Shown: positions 10,725-22,700, counted from the stretch's first letter. The stretch: DNA of 64,000 nucleotides from Phialophora verrucosa (GCA_002099365.1 MSED01000001.1:806001-870000), one strand, 5' to 3'. Numbers and translations: made by a program. The notes: generated from the letters alone by a model not told the origin.

Positions 10725-13539
10725 ATGGCGATCCCCATTCCCAGCCCACCTCAAGCGAGCCAGTTGGGTGGCTTGACGCATGTGCCCGTCAAACCGAGAA
10801 AACGTGCTTCGAAAGCGTGTAAAACGTGCCATGCTAGGAAAATTCGGTGTGACGCGACTTTGAAGTCGGGTTCAGGACCATGTTCCTACTGCACATCCCT
10901 CGGCACCGACTGTGTCGTGGAAAATGTCCCTGCCGGGTGAATATGCTCTCCGCGCGAATCTCTCATGGTCGACCACTTGCTGACTCTTCCTGCTGTGTGT
11001 CGGGAGTCTGCAGACGATCCAGAAAGCGCAAAGTCGATGACATACAAGCAGAATTTCCGCCGGGTGGTGGTGACCTCCCTATCGACATCCAATCGGACCA
11101 GCAACATGCCTCGTCGAAGAATGGTGATGTCGCCGCCGCTTCTTCTTACCCACAGGCAGCAAGCAGGCGTGACGCATCAAGGTCACCCTCGACGCTCGAA
11201 AGTGGTCGCCCACTGCAGGCTTCGTCTGAGGCTGACGAACTCCGAACCGTGGACAAAGTATGGACGAGTCCGTTAGAGCTCATCGACGCCCTAGATGTGT
11301 CGAGCTCTTCGACGCAGACAACTCAACGGCCAGCAAGGCGGTCCGGCTCGGCGGCGAGGTCCAGCAGTAATAAACGCATCGTCTATACGGACGACACACT
11401 CGCAAACTCCGTCTTGCCTCATATGACAGGCCATCGCTCGTTCAACGCATCTACCCATCAAGGCCGAGATAGTGGAGCTGCGGACACTGGCGACGGGACA
11501 ATGGCACAGGTCACGATTCTGTCCCCGCGACCGCCTTCTGCCGACTGGTACGGTCGTCAATTGCAGCGATCAACCAACAATCCTTTCTCCCACCTGGCAG
11601 CAGAGGATGTCGCATATGCTTGCAACGTCAAGCACATATTGACATTCCCACCGTTGGAGATATGTGACGTCCTGATGGCTGCTTTCGTGCGCCACTTTCT
11701 GCCAGCCTATCCTGTTGTGGACAGGATGCAGCTCCGGGGGATCTATTCGAACTTTCGCCGTGGGACCGTCCTCTCGCCGTTGCTTATGCACTCGATCTTC
11801 TTCGCAGCTTGTCAGTACACCCCGGAGTATACACTTCAGAAGGCAGGGTTCAAGAAGAGGTCGGTTGCACAAATGTATTTCCACAGCCGGGCCGCTCTAC
11901 TTTATTCGTTGAACTGCGAGAAGGACCAACTCCTCCTTCTTCAATCCCTCATATTCATGAGCCCATGGTGGACAGACTATAGCGAGGAGAAAGACATCCG
12001 GTTTTGGACCACGTGCGCCTGCAACCTTGCTTTCACCATGGGCCTTCATAAAGCTATTCCTTCCACGTCAGCCCCGTCCTGCCAGCAGCGGAGTCTGTGG
12101 CGGAGAATCTTCTGGACTCTTTTTGTAAGTAACATCGTGAAGCTCCGTTTCTTCTGGCCTTCGTCCCTTCTCTTCTTCTTCTTTTTAGTTACTAACATGG
12201 ATGGCCCAAGATACGCGATCAAAACGTCGCTTTGGGTCTCGCTCGCCCGCCGGTGATCAACCTCGACGATGTCGACGTCGAACCCCTCTCGGAGACCGAT
12301 TTTTACGAGACCCAATGTGAAGAAGTTGAAGAAAGGACGGAAGACGGTTCAGTTGACTTTTACTTCTTCAACAATATCCACCCCGCTTTCATGATTGACC
12401 TCATTATGCTTTCAAAGATCAGTATGTCATTGATTCGCACAGCTATCACAGATCTCCCCCCTGCTTGCTTTGAAACCATGTAAACGTCCATACCTGGCTT
12501 CCACGCCGATGGACTCCTCCCGCAAGTGCTAATACGCTGAATAAACAATAGTGTCCGAGGTTTTCAAGCTTCGTAACGCACATCGAAAACGCGAAGACGA
12601 TCTCTTACCGCGTCTCCTCTCCGTGAAGAATCGCTTGGAACAATCCAACCTTGCCTCTGATCGGGCGTTTCGGCTCCTCCACCCAGGCGACGACGTGTCC
12701 GAACAATCAATATGGCCGATCTCCGCCGAACTCAACCGACAGCGTATTGTCATGCTGATCTTGAGGGCGATCCACCGAGTGATGCTAGAACAAAGCCTCG
12801 AGGTCACCGCCAATATCAGCGTCCAGCAAATCTGGGAAGGGATTGTCAGGAGCGCCGCCCGGATGATGGCATTATACGAAGAGCTTCTGTCGTCAGACCT
12901 CCTGAAATACGGTCACAGTTTCTTGTAAGTGTTACCCGCAGTCGTCTTATCTATCGGTCGCTCGTAAAGTTTCGTCAGCCATATCGCTAACGTGTGCGTG
13001 CGCGAAGAAACACCTCCCTCTTCAGTGCCCTCATCACCTATCTCGAGGAGGTGAAGAACAATCCGAAGGATTCGCGCCGGACGCGGATCGCTGTCAACAA
13101 GATCCAACTAGGCCTATTGGTGTTGACCGAGCAGCGTCGATACTGGAACGCAGCACGCTGGGCGTATTCCTTGTTCAAGTTCTGTCTCGATCGAGATTTC
13201 GGCTTTCTTCAGAATCTCCCGCGCGTGTCTCGATGGCATTCGCCCGAACCTGGAGCGCAGCAGGAGGAGACTGGTCACCACCCTGTGTCTCCGTCCGCTG
13301 CTCCTATACCCATTTCGGCACCCATAGGGGGCCAGACCGACACGGACGAAGGGCCGGATGATCTGGCTGATTTTAACTTGGGCGACATGCCCCATTGGGA
13401 CGCCGCGTTCTATGATTCTCATCAATGGTTTACCGATGCCTTCCCGGTCGGTCTGGACCAAGCATGGATTTACGAGACGACAGCTGCTGGAAAAGAAAAT
13501 AGAGAGGTCCATCAAACCACCGGAAATGCAGGTTCGTGA
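10725..13539 (+). CDS. Zn2Cys6 fungal transcription factor
   Basis: Nuclear regulator with an N-terminal binuclear zinc cluster and a fungal-specific transcription factor middle domain. Start ATG at 10725. The zinc cluster is C-KT-C-HARKIR-C-(x9)-C-SY-C-TSLGTD-C at about residues 32-64. Intron 10937-11013 then joins to a basic linker 'GRSRKRKVDD'. Further introns lie near 12125-12211, 12421-12551 and 12927-13007. The middle domain shows 'FPPLEICDVLMAAFVRHFLP', 'YFHSRAALLYSLN' and the 'RSLWRRIFWTLFIRDQNVALGLARPP' region characteristic of XlnR/FarA-like regulators (a xylanase or fatty-acid type fold, not a functional assignment). The cluster setting suggests it controls the neighbouring transporter, esterase and monooxygenase genes. 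Confidence 0.9.
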
Positions 13540-13771
13540 AGGCGGAGCTTGTGATACTTCATGCCCTTTGAAGTCTTTGGTTGGACGCGAGATCGCTCTC
13601 TACCGACCAGCTGCTTGTATCTCTGACGATAACTGAAGGCGACAAAAACCCGAGTCAATGCCCAACCATTTGCGGGGCATACATCAGATGAGAAAGCCTC
13701 GAGGTCCGAGCCTATCTGGACCACAAACAATTCTCCAATCCCTTAGGACTAACTTCAAACCTCTGTTTCAC
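13540..13771. other. Convergent 3' intergenic
   Basis: About 230 bases between the regulator stop and the esterase stop. No gene. Confidence 0.5.
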
Positions 13772-14948
13772 TTAGGCCTTCAGATTACCCAACTTTGTCG
13801 TTAGGAATTGAAGCACAAGGTCCCAACCGCGACGTGTCACTTCAACGACATGGCCATTGAAAGTCATGAAACCATGGCAGCCACCTGGTACGAACTTCAG
13901 GACTGCTTCGTTTCCCGCCAATTGCCACCGTGATGCCATCAAGATGCTGTCATCCAGCAGCCCGTCCTTGGTGCCGACTATGAACAAGGCAGGCACCAGA
14001 CCATCGAGCTTGTTATATGCAGGTGACATGGTGGGGGCCTTTCTTTGATCGGAGTTCAGACCGGGGAGATAGGCGTTCAGGAAGTGCTCGGCATCCTCGT
14101 AGTTCAAAATCGGAGCCTCTGTCGAACCGAGCTCTCTCAGGGACGGCAAGGACGAGAGATCGAAATTCCCATAGCTGAAAACGACTCCCTTTATCTGGGC
14201 CAAAGCACTGCGCCGTTTCAAATGGAGGAGGACGAGAGCTGACAAGGTGGCGCCCGCGGACTTTTCTCATTCGTTAGTCCGATCTATGTGTATGTTAGGA
14301 GGTCCTGAACCTACCTCGCCACCGATGAAACTCATTTCACAGCGCCACTAAGAGGGAAAAAAAATGTGTGAGCGAAAGTCACTGGTTCTGGGCTCTAGAT
14401 CGGGGGTTGTTCTAACCCTACCTTTTCTCGTGAGTGTCGTACAAGCCATTCTGCGACGGTGCAGCAGTCCTCCAGCGCAGCGGGAAAAGGGTGCTCTGGC
14501 GCAAGGCGATACTCGACCGAAACCACGACCAGCGAACAAGACTGGCAGATCTCGGCGAGCAGGAGATCTTGACTGTATTATACCCAAGCCAAAAAGTACG
14601 TCACTTTGTTGCCTTCCCCATAGGTGATTCCAGGCGATGATGTACTCACCCGCTTGCTGAACCGAGGACGTAGCCACCACCGTGGATATGGTAGAATACT
14701 CCCCGTGGCTCTTGGCCATCAAGAGGGAGGAATACACGACACTTGATGGCCGGTCCATGGTCTGAATTTACAACCATGTCTGCTGCCGCTTCATCGAGGC
14801 AGACGGGTGCGGGAAAGGGCGTTTGCCCTGCGGCTCGACGCCGACGATACTCGGCAGCTCCACACTGTGCTGGCCCGTTAGTTTTCCTGAGCCACAGAGA
14901 GAAGTTGTATTGACTAGTAGCAGAGAGAGAGACCAGGTCGCATGTCAT
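13772..14948 (-). CDS. HSL-type alpha/beta-hydrolase (esterase/lipase), four exons
   Basis: Carboxylic-ester hydrolase of the hormone-sensitive-lipase group (alpha/beta hydrolase fold-3). The oxyanion-hole motif 'HIHGGGYVLGS' is in exon 1. Exon 2 encodes 'SVEYRLAPEHPFPAALED', the standard sequence after it. The catalytic GESAG is split by an intron: a short exon supplies 'MSFIGGE' and the next begins 'SAGATLSAL'. The acid Asp is in 'IVGTKDGLLDDS' and the base His in 'GGCHGF'. Splicing removes frame breaks in between. The first in-frame ATG is at 14948, but the frame is open to 14969 with GTG codons and an upstream exon is possible. Beside a Baeyer-Villiger-type gene, it is a natural candidate to cleave the ester product. 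Confidence 0.87.
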
Positions 14949-15206
14949 GTGTTCCGTACCATCCACCACTTTGTATCTTCCTGTCCCAGTTGAATCAAAC
15001 GTTCATTCAGTAATGTGGTGCTTGGTGATGTTTCTCCGGGATCAAAGGCGGCTAGGTTCAGAGATAGATCAGATGTCAACGGCGCACCTCCATTGAAACT
15101 GCTTTCGACCATTGCGACTACCTGACCCTGTCCTCTGAGTTCTGATCAGAAAGACGGCGACGGCTTTCCTGTGATTGATCCAACGATGATCCGATTGACG
15201 CTTAAA

Positions 15207-15363
15207 TGCGACTCGGTTCGGAGGACATGATGGATCCACAGGGCTCGGGGGCGACGCCTGACTATATGAATAGTCACCAATGCCTGTGGTAAGATTACAA
15301 GCCGCGTCCCAAACGCGTATACGTGTCATTACAGTCCATCGGGAAACCTTCCCAGTCAGTCAC
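15207..15363. repeat. Diverged solo LTR of the gypsy family at 19.8-29.4 kb
   Basis: Aligns by eye with the 168-bp LTRs over most of its length. Shared blocks include 'GGAGGACATGATGGAT', 'TCGGGGGCGACGCCTGACTA' and the closing 'CCCAGTCA...GTCAC'. It starts TGCGACT where the intact LTR has TGTGACT. No clean target duplication was found, as expected for an old copy. Confidence 0.75.
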
Positions 15364-15590
15364 GGCTGAATGAAACGAGGAAGATTAAATTCAGCCGGCG
15401 ACAATTTCACCTTTTTGACGATTTGCAATATCAAGGCATAGAGAGCGCCATGGGGCCGGCCTAGATTCGGTGAGCCTCTCATGGGTCGCCTCCTGTCGCA
15501 TTCGCCATCCTCAGGTGAGCGGCCGGCTGGCTGGCCGTCGCGATGAGCCGCCGTGAATGAAACAGCCGTGGGTTGCCAGTCAACATTGGA

Positions 15591-15630
15591 GCCGCGGCTG
15601 GAAGTGGCCGCGGCTGAAAGTTGCCGCGGC
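15591..15630. promoter_or_regulatory. Three phased GCCGCGGC palindromes
   Basis: Perfect 8-bp palindromes at 15591-15598, 15607-15614 and 15623-15630, each start 16 bp from the last. Each contains CCG/CGG half-sites, the recognition triplets of Zn2Cys6 proteins. Located upstream of the flavin monooxygenase and downstream of the esterase start. Confidence 0.45.
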
Positions 15631-15849
15631 GGCTGGTTTCATTGCCCCATCAGGTAGGTTCTCAGAACCAGCAACGCATTGTTGCGTGCCTCGAGAGACG
15701 CGGAAGGGTGTCCGTTAGAATCTCATGTCTCGTTTCTCTGCAATCGTTTAATAGACAACAAGGCGCCTTAGTTGCTGGGGTTCGCTTTCTTTCGCTCAGC
15801 GAGAATCTCTCAGGCCCAGCCGTGTCAATATTAAAACTCACTTCAAAAA

Positions 15850-18087
15850 ATGTCTCCTGGGAAGGATGGCGAAGGCTTCCGTACAGGGAGTGGTTCAATA
15901 GACCCCCAGTACGACAGCCACGGTTGGAAGGTCCAGGATGAACAGGGCTACAGGATCATCGAGGAGCACTTTGGCGCACGCCGAAAGTTGCGTGTCATCC
16001 ATATCGGCGCCGGGGCCTCAGGCATTTGTTTTTCCAAGTTCGCCCGAGACCGACTGGAGAATGTCGAGTTTCAAGTCTACGAAAAGAACAATGACATAGG
16101 CGGGACGTGGCTCGAAAACAGGTAAATCAATCGTCCAGGCAAGCAAGTCCGGAATGTACCGCTCATAATCCGTGTTCCACAGGTACCCGGGGTGCGCCTG
16201 TGACATACCTTCTGTTTGCTACCAGTTTACGTGGGATCGAAATCCCGAGTGGTCGCGTTATTATTCGGAATCGCCCGAAATTTGGAAGTATTTCAAAGAG
16301 GTTGTTGAAAGGCACGATCTTATGAAGCATATCAAGCTTCGTCACAAGATCATCGGAGCCAAGTGGGAGGAACAGGAAGGCCTTTGGCATGTCCGGATCC
16401 GCGATGAGGAGCAGGGCCACGAGTTCACCGACACCTGCAACGTTCTTGTCAATGGTGGTGGGATATTGAAGTGAGTTCCTATTCCTTCTCATAGTCAGCT
16501 TGCGGACTGTTAATAAGGGGTCACCAGCAATTGGAAGTGGCCCGATATCCCCGGCCTCCACTCATTCAAGGGCGTGCTGCAACACAGCGCGCATTATACT
16601 GAAGGGCTCGATCTCAAAGGCAAAAGAGTCGCAGTCATCGGGACTGGCAGCAGCGGGATCCAAATTGTGGCAAAGATTGCCTCCGAAGTGGGCCATCTAT
16701 ACACATGGGTTCGATCACCCACCTGGATCACAGCCGGTTTTGCTCAAAGGTTTGCCTCGAATGGTGGTGGGAACTTCGAATGTAGGACATTATCTTGGCA
16801 GGTTGACACGGATCTGGGTGCTGACGATGATAGACACTCCCACACAGAAACAGCTCTTCAAGGAGCAACCAAAGCTGTACCTCAAGTACTCCAAGATGAT
16901 TGAATCCGAGTTGAACCAAAGGTTCAAGTTCATCTTGAAAAACACTCCAGAGGCCAAGGCGGCTAAAGAAGTAAGTCTCCTTCAGATAGATCAGATCAGA
17001 ATCCCTGTTTAATGGATTGGGGCTGCAGTACGCAACATCCGAGATGAAGCAGAAACTCGCAAACAACCCGGAGCTGATGGAGAAGATGATACCCAAGGAC
17101 TTTGACGTAGGATGTCGAAGACCAACTGTAAGTTGGGCTTTACTGCTGCGGAGGGTTGTGTGCTTGACTTCTGACCATACGCTTTACAGCCCGGGAACGG
17201 ATTCCTCGAAGCTTTGAACCAGGACAATGTCACAGTCTTCACGAAGCTCATGACATCGGTTACACCAAAAGGCTTCATCGACCAGGAAGGCAAAGAACAC
17301 GAAGTTGACATCATAATCTGCGCGACAGGGTCTGTTCACACACACTCCTCCGCGTAACTGCAGTTCATATGCTGATTGAAATTACCCCACGCGCAGATTC
17401 AACACGTCGTGGATTCCCAGATTCCCAGTCGAGGCCAACGGGACCAGTCTGGCCAAACTATGGCGCGATGAAGCGCCATCATACCTTTCCGTGGCGCCTC
17501 CTAGCAGTACGTTCTTCGCAACAAAGTCCTTAAAGGTCTCTGACGTGGTTCCGTTGCTGACAAATGACCGCAAAAAAGTCCCCAACTATTATATGATGGG
17601 TGGACCATACGGACCGCTGGGCCACGGCTCTTTCCTGCCCATCCTAGAGACCTTGGCCCGATACATTATCCAGATCATCGAGAAGATGCAGACGGATCGA
17701 GTCAAGGCTCTCACCCCCAGGCCCGAAGCCATCGCTCAGTTCAAGGCGCACGCAGACCTCTTCCTCCAGAGAACAGCGTGGGTCTCCGGGTGCAGCAGCT
17801 GGTTCAAACAGGGACGGGTCGACGGGCCCTTACCCATGTTTCCCGGGAGTCGGCTGACATACCTCAACATCCTCGAGAGGCCGAGGTTCGAACACTACCA
17901 GATCGAGTATTGTAATGAACTCAACATGTTCGAGTTTCTCGGGGACGGCTTCGATGTTCGCGAGTTTGATGGCCGGGACCTGTCCTACTATCTCGGACTC
18001 ATCGATGGAGAGGACGTCCAGATTGACCTTGAGGCTGAACTGTCTACCGAGATGGCTTCACTTATCCCTCAGGCATCAGGCACGTGA
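15850..18087 (+). CDS. FAD/NADPH-dependent monooxygenase, Baeyer-Villiger type, eight exons
   Basis: Flavoprotein expected to oxygenate a ketone to an ester or lactone. Start ATG at 15850. The FAD-binding motif is 'HIGAGASG', followed by 'YEKNNDIGGTW'. Exon 2 begins 'YPGCACDIPS', the standard continuation. The second nucleotide-binding motif is 'VIGTGSSGIQ' and the ATG motif is 'IIICATGF'. Introns: 16122-16182, 16471-16527, 16782-16833, 16971-17028, 17128-17189, 17330-17396 and an in-frame one at about 17507-17578 that restores 'PSIPNYYMMGGPYGPLGHGS'. The fingerprint FxGxxxHxxxW reads 'FKGVLQHSAHY', so Tyr replaces the usual Trp. The protein is about 570 aa. It lies divergent from the esterase and close to SDRs, suggesting ketone breakdown by oxygenation then hydrolysis. 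Confidence 0.88.
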
Positions 18088-18109
18088 AACAGGGCGAATA
18101 ACTAAATCC

Positions 18110-18210
18110 AGCGACCGAGACAAGAATAGAAGGAACCCAGATTACCTACTTTAGCGACTGAGACAAGAATAAAGGGGAACTCAAGATTACTTACTGTAGC
18201 GACCAAGATA
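18110..18210. repeat. Imperfect tandem repeat, about 44-bp unit
   Basis: Two and a fraction units, each beginning 'AGCGACYGAGACAAGAATA' (18110 and 18153) and a third partial at 18198. Lies just after the monooxygenase stop, so it may be within its 3' UTR. Confidence 0.6.
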
Positions 18211-19404
18211 GTCCAAGGTAGACCAAGAAGACCGTGTGCACTGACTGTGAAGATTGTTTCCTATCTGCCGAGGCCTCGAGGCCGTAACCTGGACTTCGTC
18301 GGGAAAACGTTTCGGATACGCGACACTCCTGTCAACAAAGAGCAGCCATATTGGGTAGAAGAGCACATGACACTTTTCATATTATGATCCAGGCCTTTCC
18401 ACGGAATACAAACAAGTCGGCCATTCGAACTTTCCTGGACTGCGAGATTGAACGTTTGACATTCATAGCATCTCGACGGGCGATAGGTCAGTCCCGGAAA
18501 TCCTGTAGGTTGTGAAGTCGAGCCACGTCTCAATTGCATTTTCGGGGCCGTTGCTGGTAATCAAGGCCGAAGCTGTCGTGAGAGAGGAGCTGTAACCAGT
18601 ACCAACCACTGGTCATGATCTGGGCCTTGTCTACAATGTACGGGGTAGTACTACGTAGCACCGGTCTGATCTCGAGCACGGGAGAGGGCTATGTGGCGTT
18701 TTTGGATATCATCTTTCAACACCAAGCAGACCTCTTTTTGATTTACACCCTTATTTTTCTCGAAGGCTTCTGCGCTGAATTCTGGTCCAAAGGCACGAGT
18801 GACGAGCATCGTTCAGTTCCTTGTCCAGAAGAGGAGTAAGGTCGCGTCTTGGTGTTCGAGGTAGTCTAAACTGCATTCGTTGCAATGAATGGCACGACTA
18901 AACTGCGGGCGGAGGAGCGTGTGTAGGACAAGTAGACGTGACAACCCAGGGACTGTAGCATGCGCCGCAAGGCACATAGCTGGGTACGAATAGGGAGATA
19001 GATGCATCCGCCGTGTCGAAGGGTTCGAGTACTCACATCAATCTAGACCGTCGCAGTTGTCGTACCCAGGACAGTGTATCCTACTCGTAGGCCAGCGAGC
19101 TCTGTGAAACATAAAGTCAAAGGAATTTTCTCCAGCCTTACGAGTATGGAGTATGAGATGGATCCCTCGACCCTCCTCACCATCAAAGCCACAGCATTAC
19201 GTCGTTGAGTCAGCCACAGCCCACAGGACAGTGTGGAACCGGTGGGCTCTCTTACTTCCGCTTCCGTACCTGATACCCGTACGAGTACTTGGTGTGCTAG
19301 TACCTCAGGCTGTCTCGGTGGCTGTTGATGGAATCGTCAGTGATGTCAGTGATGTCAACGACTCACTCCGGCTGCCTCTTCCCCACCATCCCTAACGAGT
19401 CCGA

Positions 19405-19420
19405 GTACTCGTACGAGTAC
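19405..19420. repeat. Perfect 16-bp palindrome GTACTCGTACGAGTAC
   Basis: Self-complementary sequence; related GTACGAGTAC half-copies recur in intergenic DNA throughout the window. Confidence 0.7.
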
Positions 19421-19778
19421 TGTGGGACGGGAACGGAAATTTCCTCGACCCGCGACCCGCACAAGTGCCGGCGCTCCATGCAGCGCCCGCCCATCGATCC
19501 GAAAGCGACGAAATAAAACGGTGGAGTGGGGGATGTGGGCGGGGAGGTACATTTCCACACTACTGGGGTACTGTGCCCGATGACGGGCCACCAGGCCACC
19601 AGGCTTACTGTGCTCACCATGACTCTCATGCAAAACGAACATCCCCGATGCTCTGTGGCTCCGCAGGTTGCAGGAGCCGTCGATCTCGATATTCGGTTGC
19701 ATCGCAACCTTTTAGTACGCGAGGACTTCGTACCCAGTCCTAATACTGGGTTTGCATCGTGATTATCGCGGCTCCATT

Positions 19779-19946
19779 TGTGACTCAATTTGGAGGACAT
19801 GATGGATTCCAAGGGGTCGGGGGCGACGCCTGACTATATAGTTACGAAGGCCTCTAGTAATATTACAGATGGGTCCCGAACGCCCATACGGCCTGTGACG
19901 CCTTGGCGTGGTCTTTACAGACCCTCGGGTAACCTTCTCAGTCACA
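19779..19946 (-). repeat. LTR (3' LTR in element orientation)
   Basis: 168 bp bounded by inverted TGTGACT...AGTCACA. It differs from the other LTR at two visible positions, C here versus T there, both in CpA context. It contains a TATATAG stretch. Confidence 0.93.
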
Positions 19947-22700
19947 GCCTCCCCTACTTAGCCTCGAAGGCCCTCCTTCGACGACCTGGTATGCTTCTCA
20001 CGGCGGTACACAGGCTCGGGGCACTTTCGATGCTTCCCAGTGAAGTCCATCCTGTAGTTTCGTAGAGCTGAAGGGCAAATGGGTATCGGCCTCGGTGGAT
20101 GAATGTTGGCTTGCGTTCGTAGCCTATGTTAGTGAAGTTTCGGGGGTTCGAACGGAGGGTGCTTCGTTGGGTCGTGGCGTTGTTAGAGCTGTTTAAATTA
20201 ATGTGGTCGGGATTATTTGGAGTTTGCCTCTTATTATCGTAGCTAGGTAACCCTTACTTAGCTGTTAGAAGCGCTTCGATAATACCTTCTCGACTAGTCT
20301 AGTAGTGCCTGAGTAGTGAATTTTAGCACTGTAATAATATATACTCGAGGTATTTATAGTGATATAAGGGCGACGATTTACTTATCGTCGGTACGGTAAA
20401 CGACGGTCTTAGTACGGTCTGCCGGCGAGGTTAACGGGTATAAATATCTTCTTCTTCTCGTCTTCCTTACCCCTTTATTCGTTAGTTAGTACCTCTCTTA
20501 TCTTTGTGTGGCCTCTTTACCTTCTTTATAATATTATTATAACCTTTATTAACCTTCGGTCCGTCTTTAGCTGTTCTGTAACTTCTTAAACCCTTTTAAA
20601 TATTACTAAAGGTGATTCTCTTCCTTTATTATAAGCGTAAGTACTTATCTAAGACTTTATTGAGGCCTAATTAACTAGCTTATAGTAATAGAAGCGAGTT
20701 TAGTATCTGCCGCTAGGCTATGCCTGTCCTACAGGTCCTGTATATAATGCCTTTAACTAGAAGGTGGTAGAGATGGCTCGTACCCGTGCTGGTAAAGGTA
20801 ATCGTCCTTAGGCTTTAACTGTAAGCCTTATTTATAGCTTAATATATTACTTATTACTGACTTAGAGGCAGCTTGACTTGGGCTAGTACGATGTTCTCAG
20901 CTCCCGACTAACCCGCTAATACAAGTAGCCTAGTATCGTTTTAGAAGCCTTTAAATAGAGACCCGGTTAGTTATTAGCCGCTACCTTTTAAAACTTACGA
21001 CCCCTCGGCTAGAGCACTATACGTCGTCTCTTAGAGTTCTCGGGTAAGCGACAGCTAAACTCTTCTCCCAAGGACTTCGCTGCTGCCTTAGTGTACACTT
21101 ATAGCGATGTTGAGCTATAGCTGTATGATATTTATCGACGGGGTGCTAATCTAGCCGATCCGGCCGAACCTGTCTTTCCCTTGTGCGTCCGTGCCCGTTC
21201 GACGCCTAGGGTTTCGAACTCTCCTTAGTTGCTGAATTCCGATTACGGATCCTGCTTCGCTTGTAGCTAGCTCTATTCGCTTCGTGAGGGCGAACTAACT
21301 ACTTCGACTCTTCGTAAGCGTGGTGCTCCTCTAGAGTCTCCGAGAATATCTATTAAAGCTCTCGATTAAGGGTATATAACCTGTTTTAGTAAGCGCCTAA
21401 AGAATTCTGTAGGCTAGTTTATCAATTTTATATTTACTTCTAGCGGTAAGTTAGCCCGAGTTTCCTCCTTTCTAGACACTACCGATAAGGTTATTAACCT
21501 AGTAGTGCTAGCGAATATTACTCTACCCTTCGAGCTTAGTAGAGAGTAAGAAGAGGCTTTCGTCGGCCGTTTAATAGCTAATATTATATCGATCCTAGAT
21601 TCGATTCGAGGCACCCACTAAACTGTCTAACTGTTATATACGATTCGAGATGCCCTACTGTTCGAGCGGCTAGAGGCCATCACAGCGCGGTAACCTCCTT
21701 TCCCCGCTTAGAATACCTCGAATCGACCTTCTAGCCGGACCTAATTTGAATAGTCGAGTTCCGCGGGTGGCTCTAGGCGGCGCGGTTCGAGTCCTAAAAG
21801 TACTTCGACGCCCTCTCGACTATTACGCTTAGCGCCTTCTAATATGCCTATAACGCCTTCCTAGGTCTCCTGTAGGGATACGGGTCGTACCCTATCGCGG
21901 TTAGAATCCATTTAGGAGATAGAGGCGTCTGCTAAGGCGGTTAGAGATATATAGATAACGATTAAGTTAAATAAGGCGAAGGCGAAGGCATCAGAGATAG
22001 GTAGGTATATAGCTAGTTTAGGGTCCTAGAGTAAGAAGGGTTAGACTATAGATATAACTCCGCTAATACGCCGGGTAAGTAGCTCCCGATTCTCGTCGCC
22101 TTAGTATAGGGGTTCGGAGTTTAGTGCGTTTAAGGCTGGCGGGTCTACTATTAGTTCGCCTTAATACACTCCTAGCAGCGCTTATAGGTCTTCGGCTCTA
22201 AGTGCTCAAGGTTCGCAAGGGAGGTCTTAGTAAGGCTCGTAAGGCCGACCTACCGAGTAAGAGATAAATAAATTCTTAAAGTTTCCGGAGAATAAATAGG
22301 AGTTAAGCGACGGTTAAAGGATAGTTTACTTAAGTGTTGCTAGTTTATAATCGAGTCTTAAATTAGGTTTACTTAAAGGCGTTCGAATATATAAGAAGGT
22401 AGCCTTAATAAAGCGATTTAGCTAAGAGGTGCGCCTTCCGATATATACAATAGTCTTTCCTTTCTTTAAAACCTAAAAATAGATTAAGTACCTTATATAA
22501 TTTAAGTATTATTAAAGTCTAATTACTCCCTCTTCTTAGCTATAAGCTTTAGATTCCTTTATAGGGACCGCCCGAGGGCGTGCCTCTCTTAGACAGGTCG
22601 TTCTTAGCCGCCTAATAAGCTATCTATAGATCCTATAGCACTCCGTAGCTTCGTTCCTTTTCGAGGGGCTTAGGCTTAGGTCCTTAAGCCCTTTTTAGTT
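19947..22700. other. Unassigned internal part of the retrotransposon
   Basis: About 2.7 kb between the end of recognisable pol and the 3' LTR. No domain could be read on either strand. One plus-strand frame around 22090-22900 is interrupted only by TAA/TAG, but TGA loss is expected everywhere under RIP, so this is not proof of a gene. The outer 250 bp (to about 20200) is much less mutated than the rest. Confidence 0.4.

Larger units (their letters stand above)
14949..15849. promoter_or_regulatory. Divergent promoter, esterase / flavin monooxygenase
   Basis: A 900-bp shared upstream region. It carries a diverged solo LTR (about 15207-15363) and three GCCGCGGC palindromes at exact 16-bp spacing (15591, 15607, 15623), about 220-260 bp ahead of the monooxygenase ATG. 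Confidence 0.5.
18088..19778. other. Gene-free 1.7 kb flanking the retrotransposon
   Basis: No gene is supported. It holds a short tandem repeat at 18110-18210, a CGTACGAGTAC copy at 19278-19288 and a perfect 16-bp palindrome GTACTCGTACGAGTAC at 19405-19420. It ends with CATT, the left copy of the retrotransposon target duplication. Confidence 0.5.
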
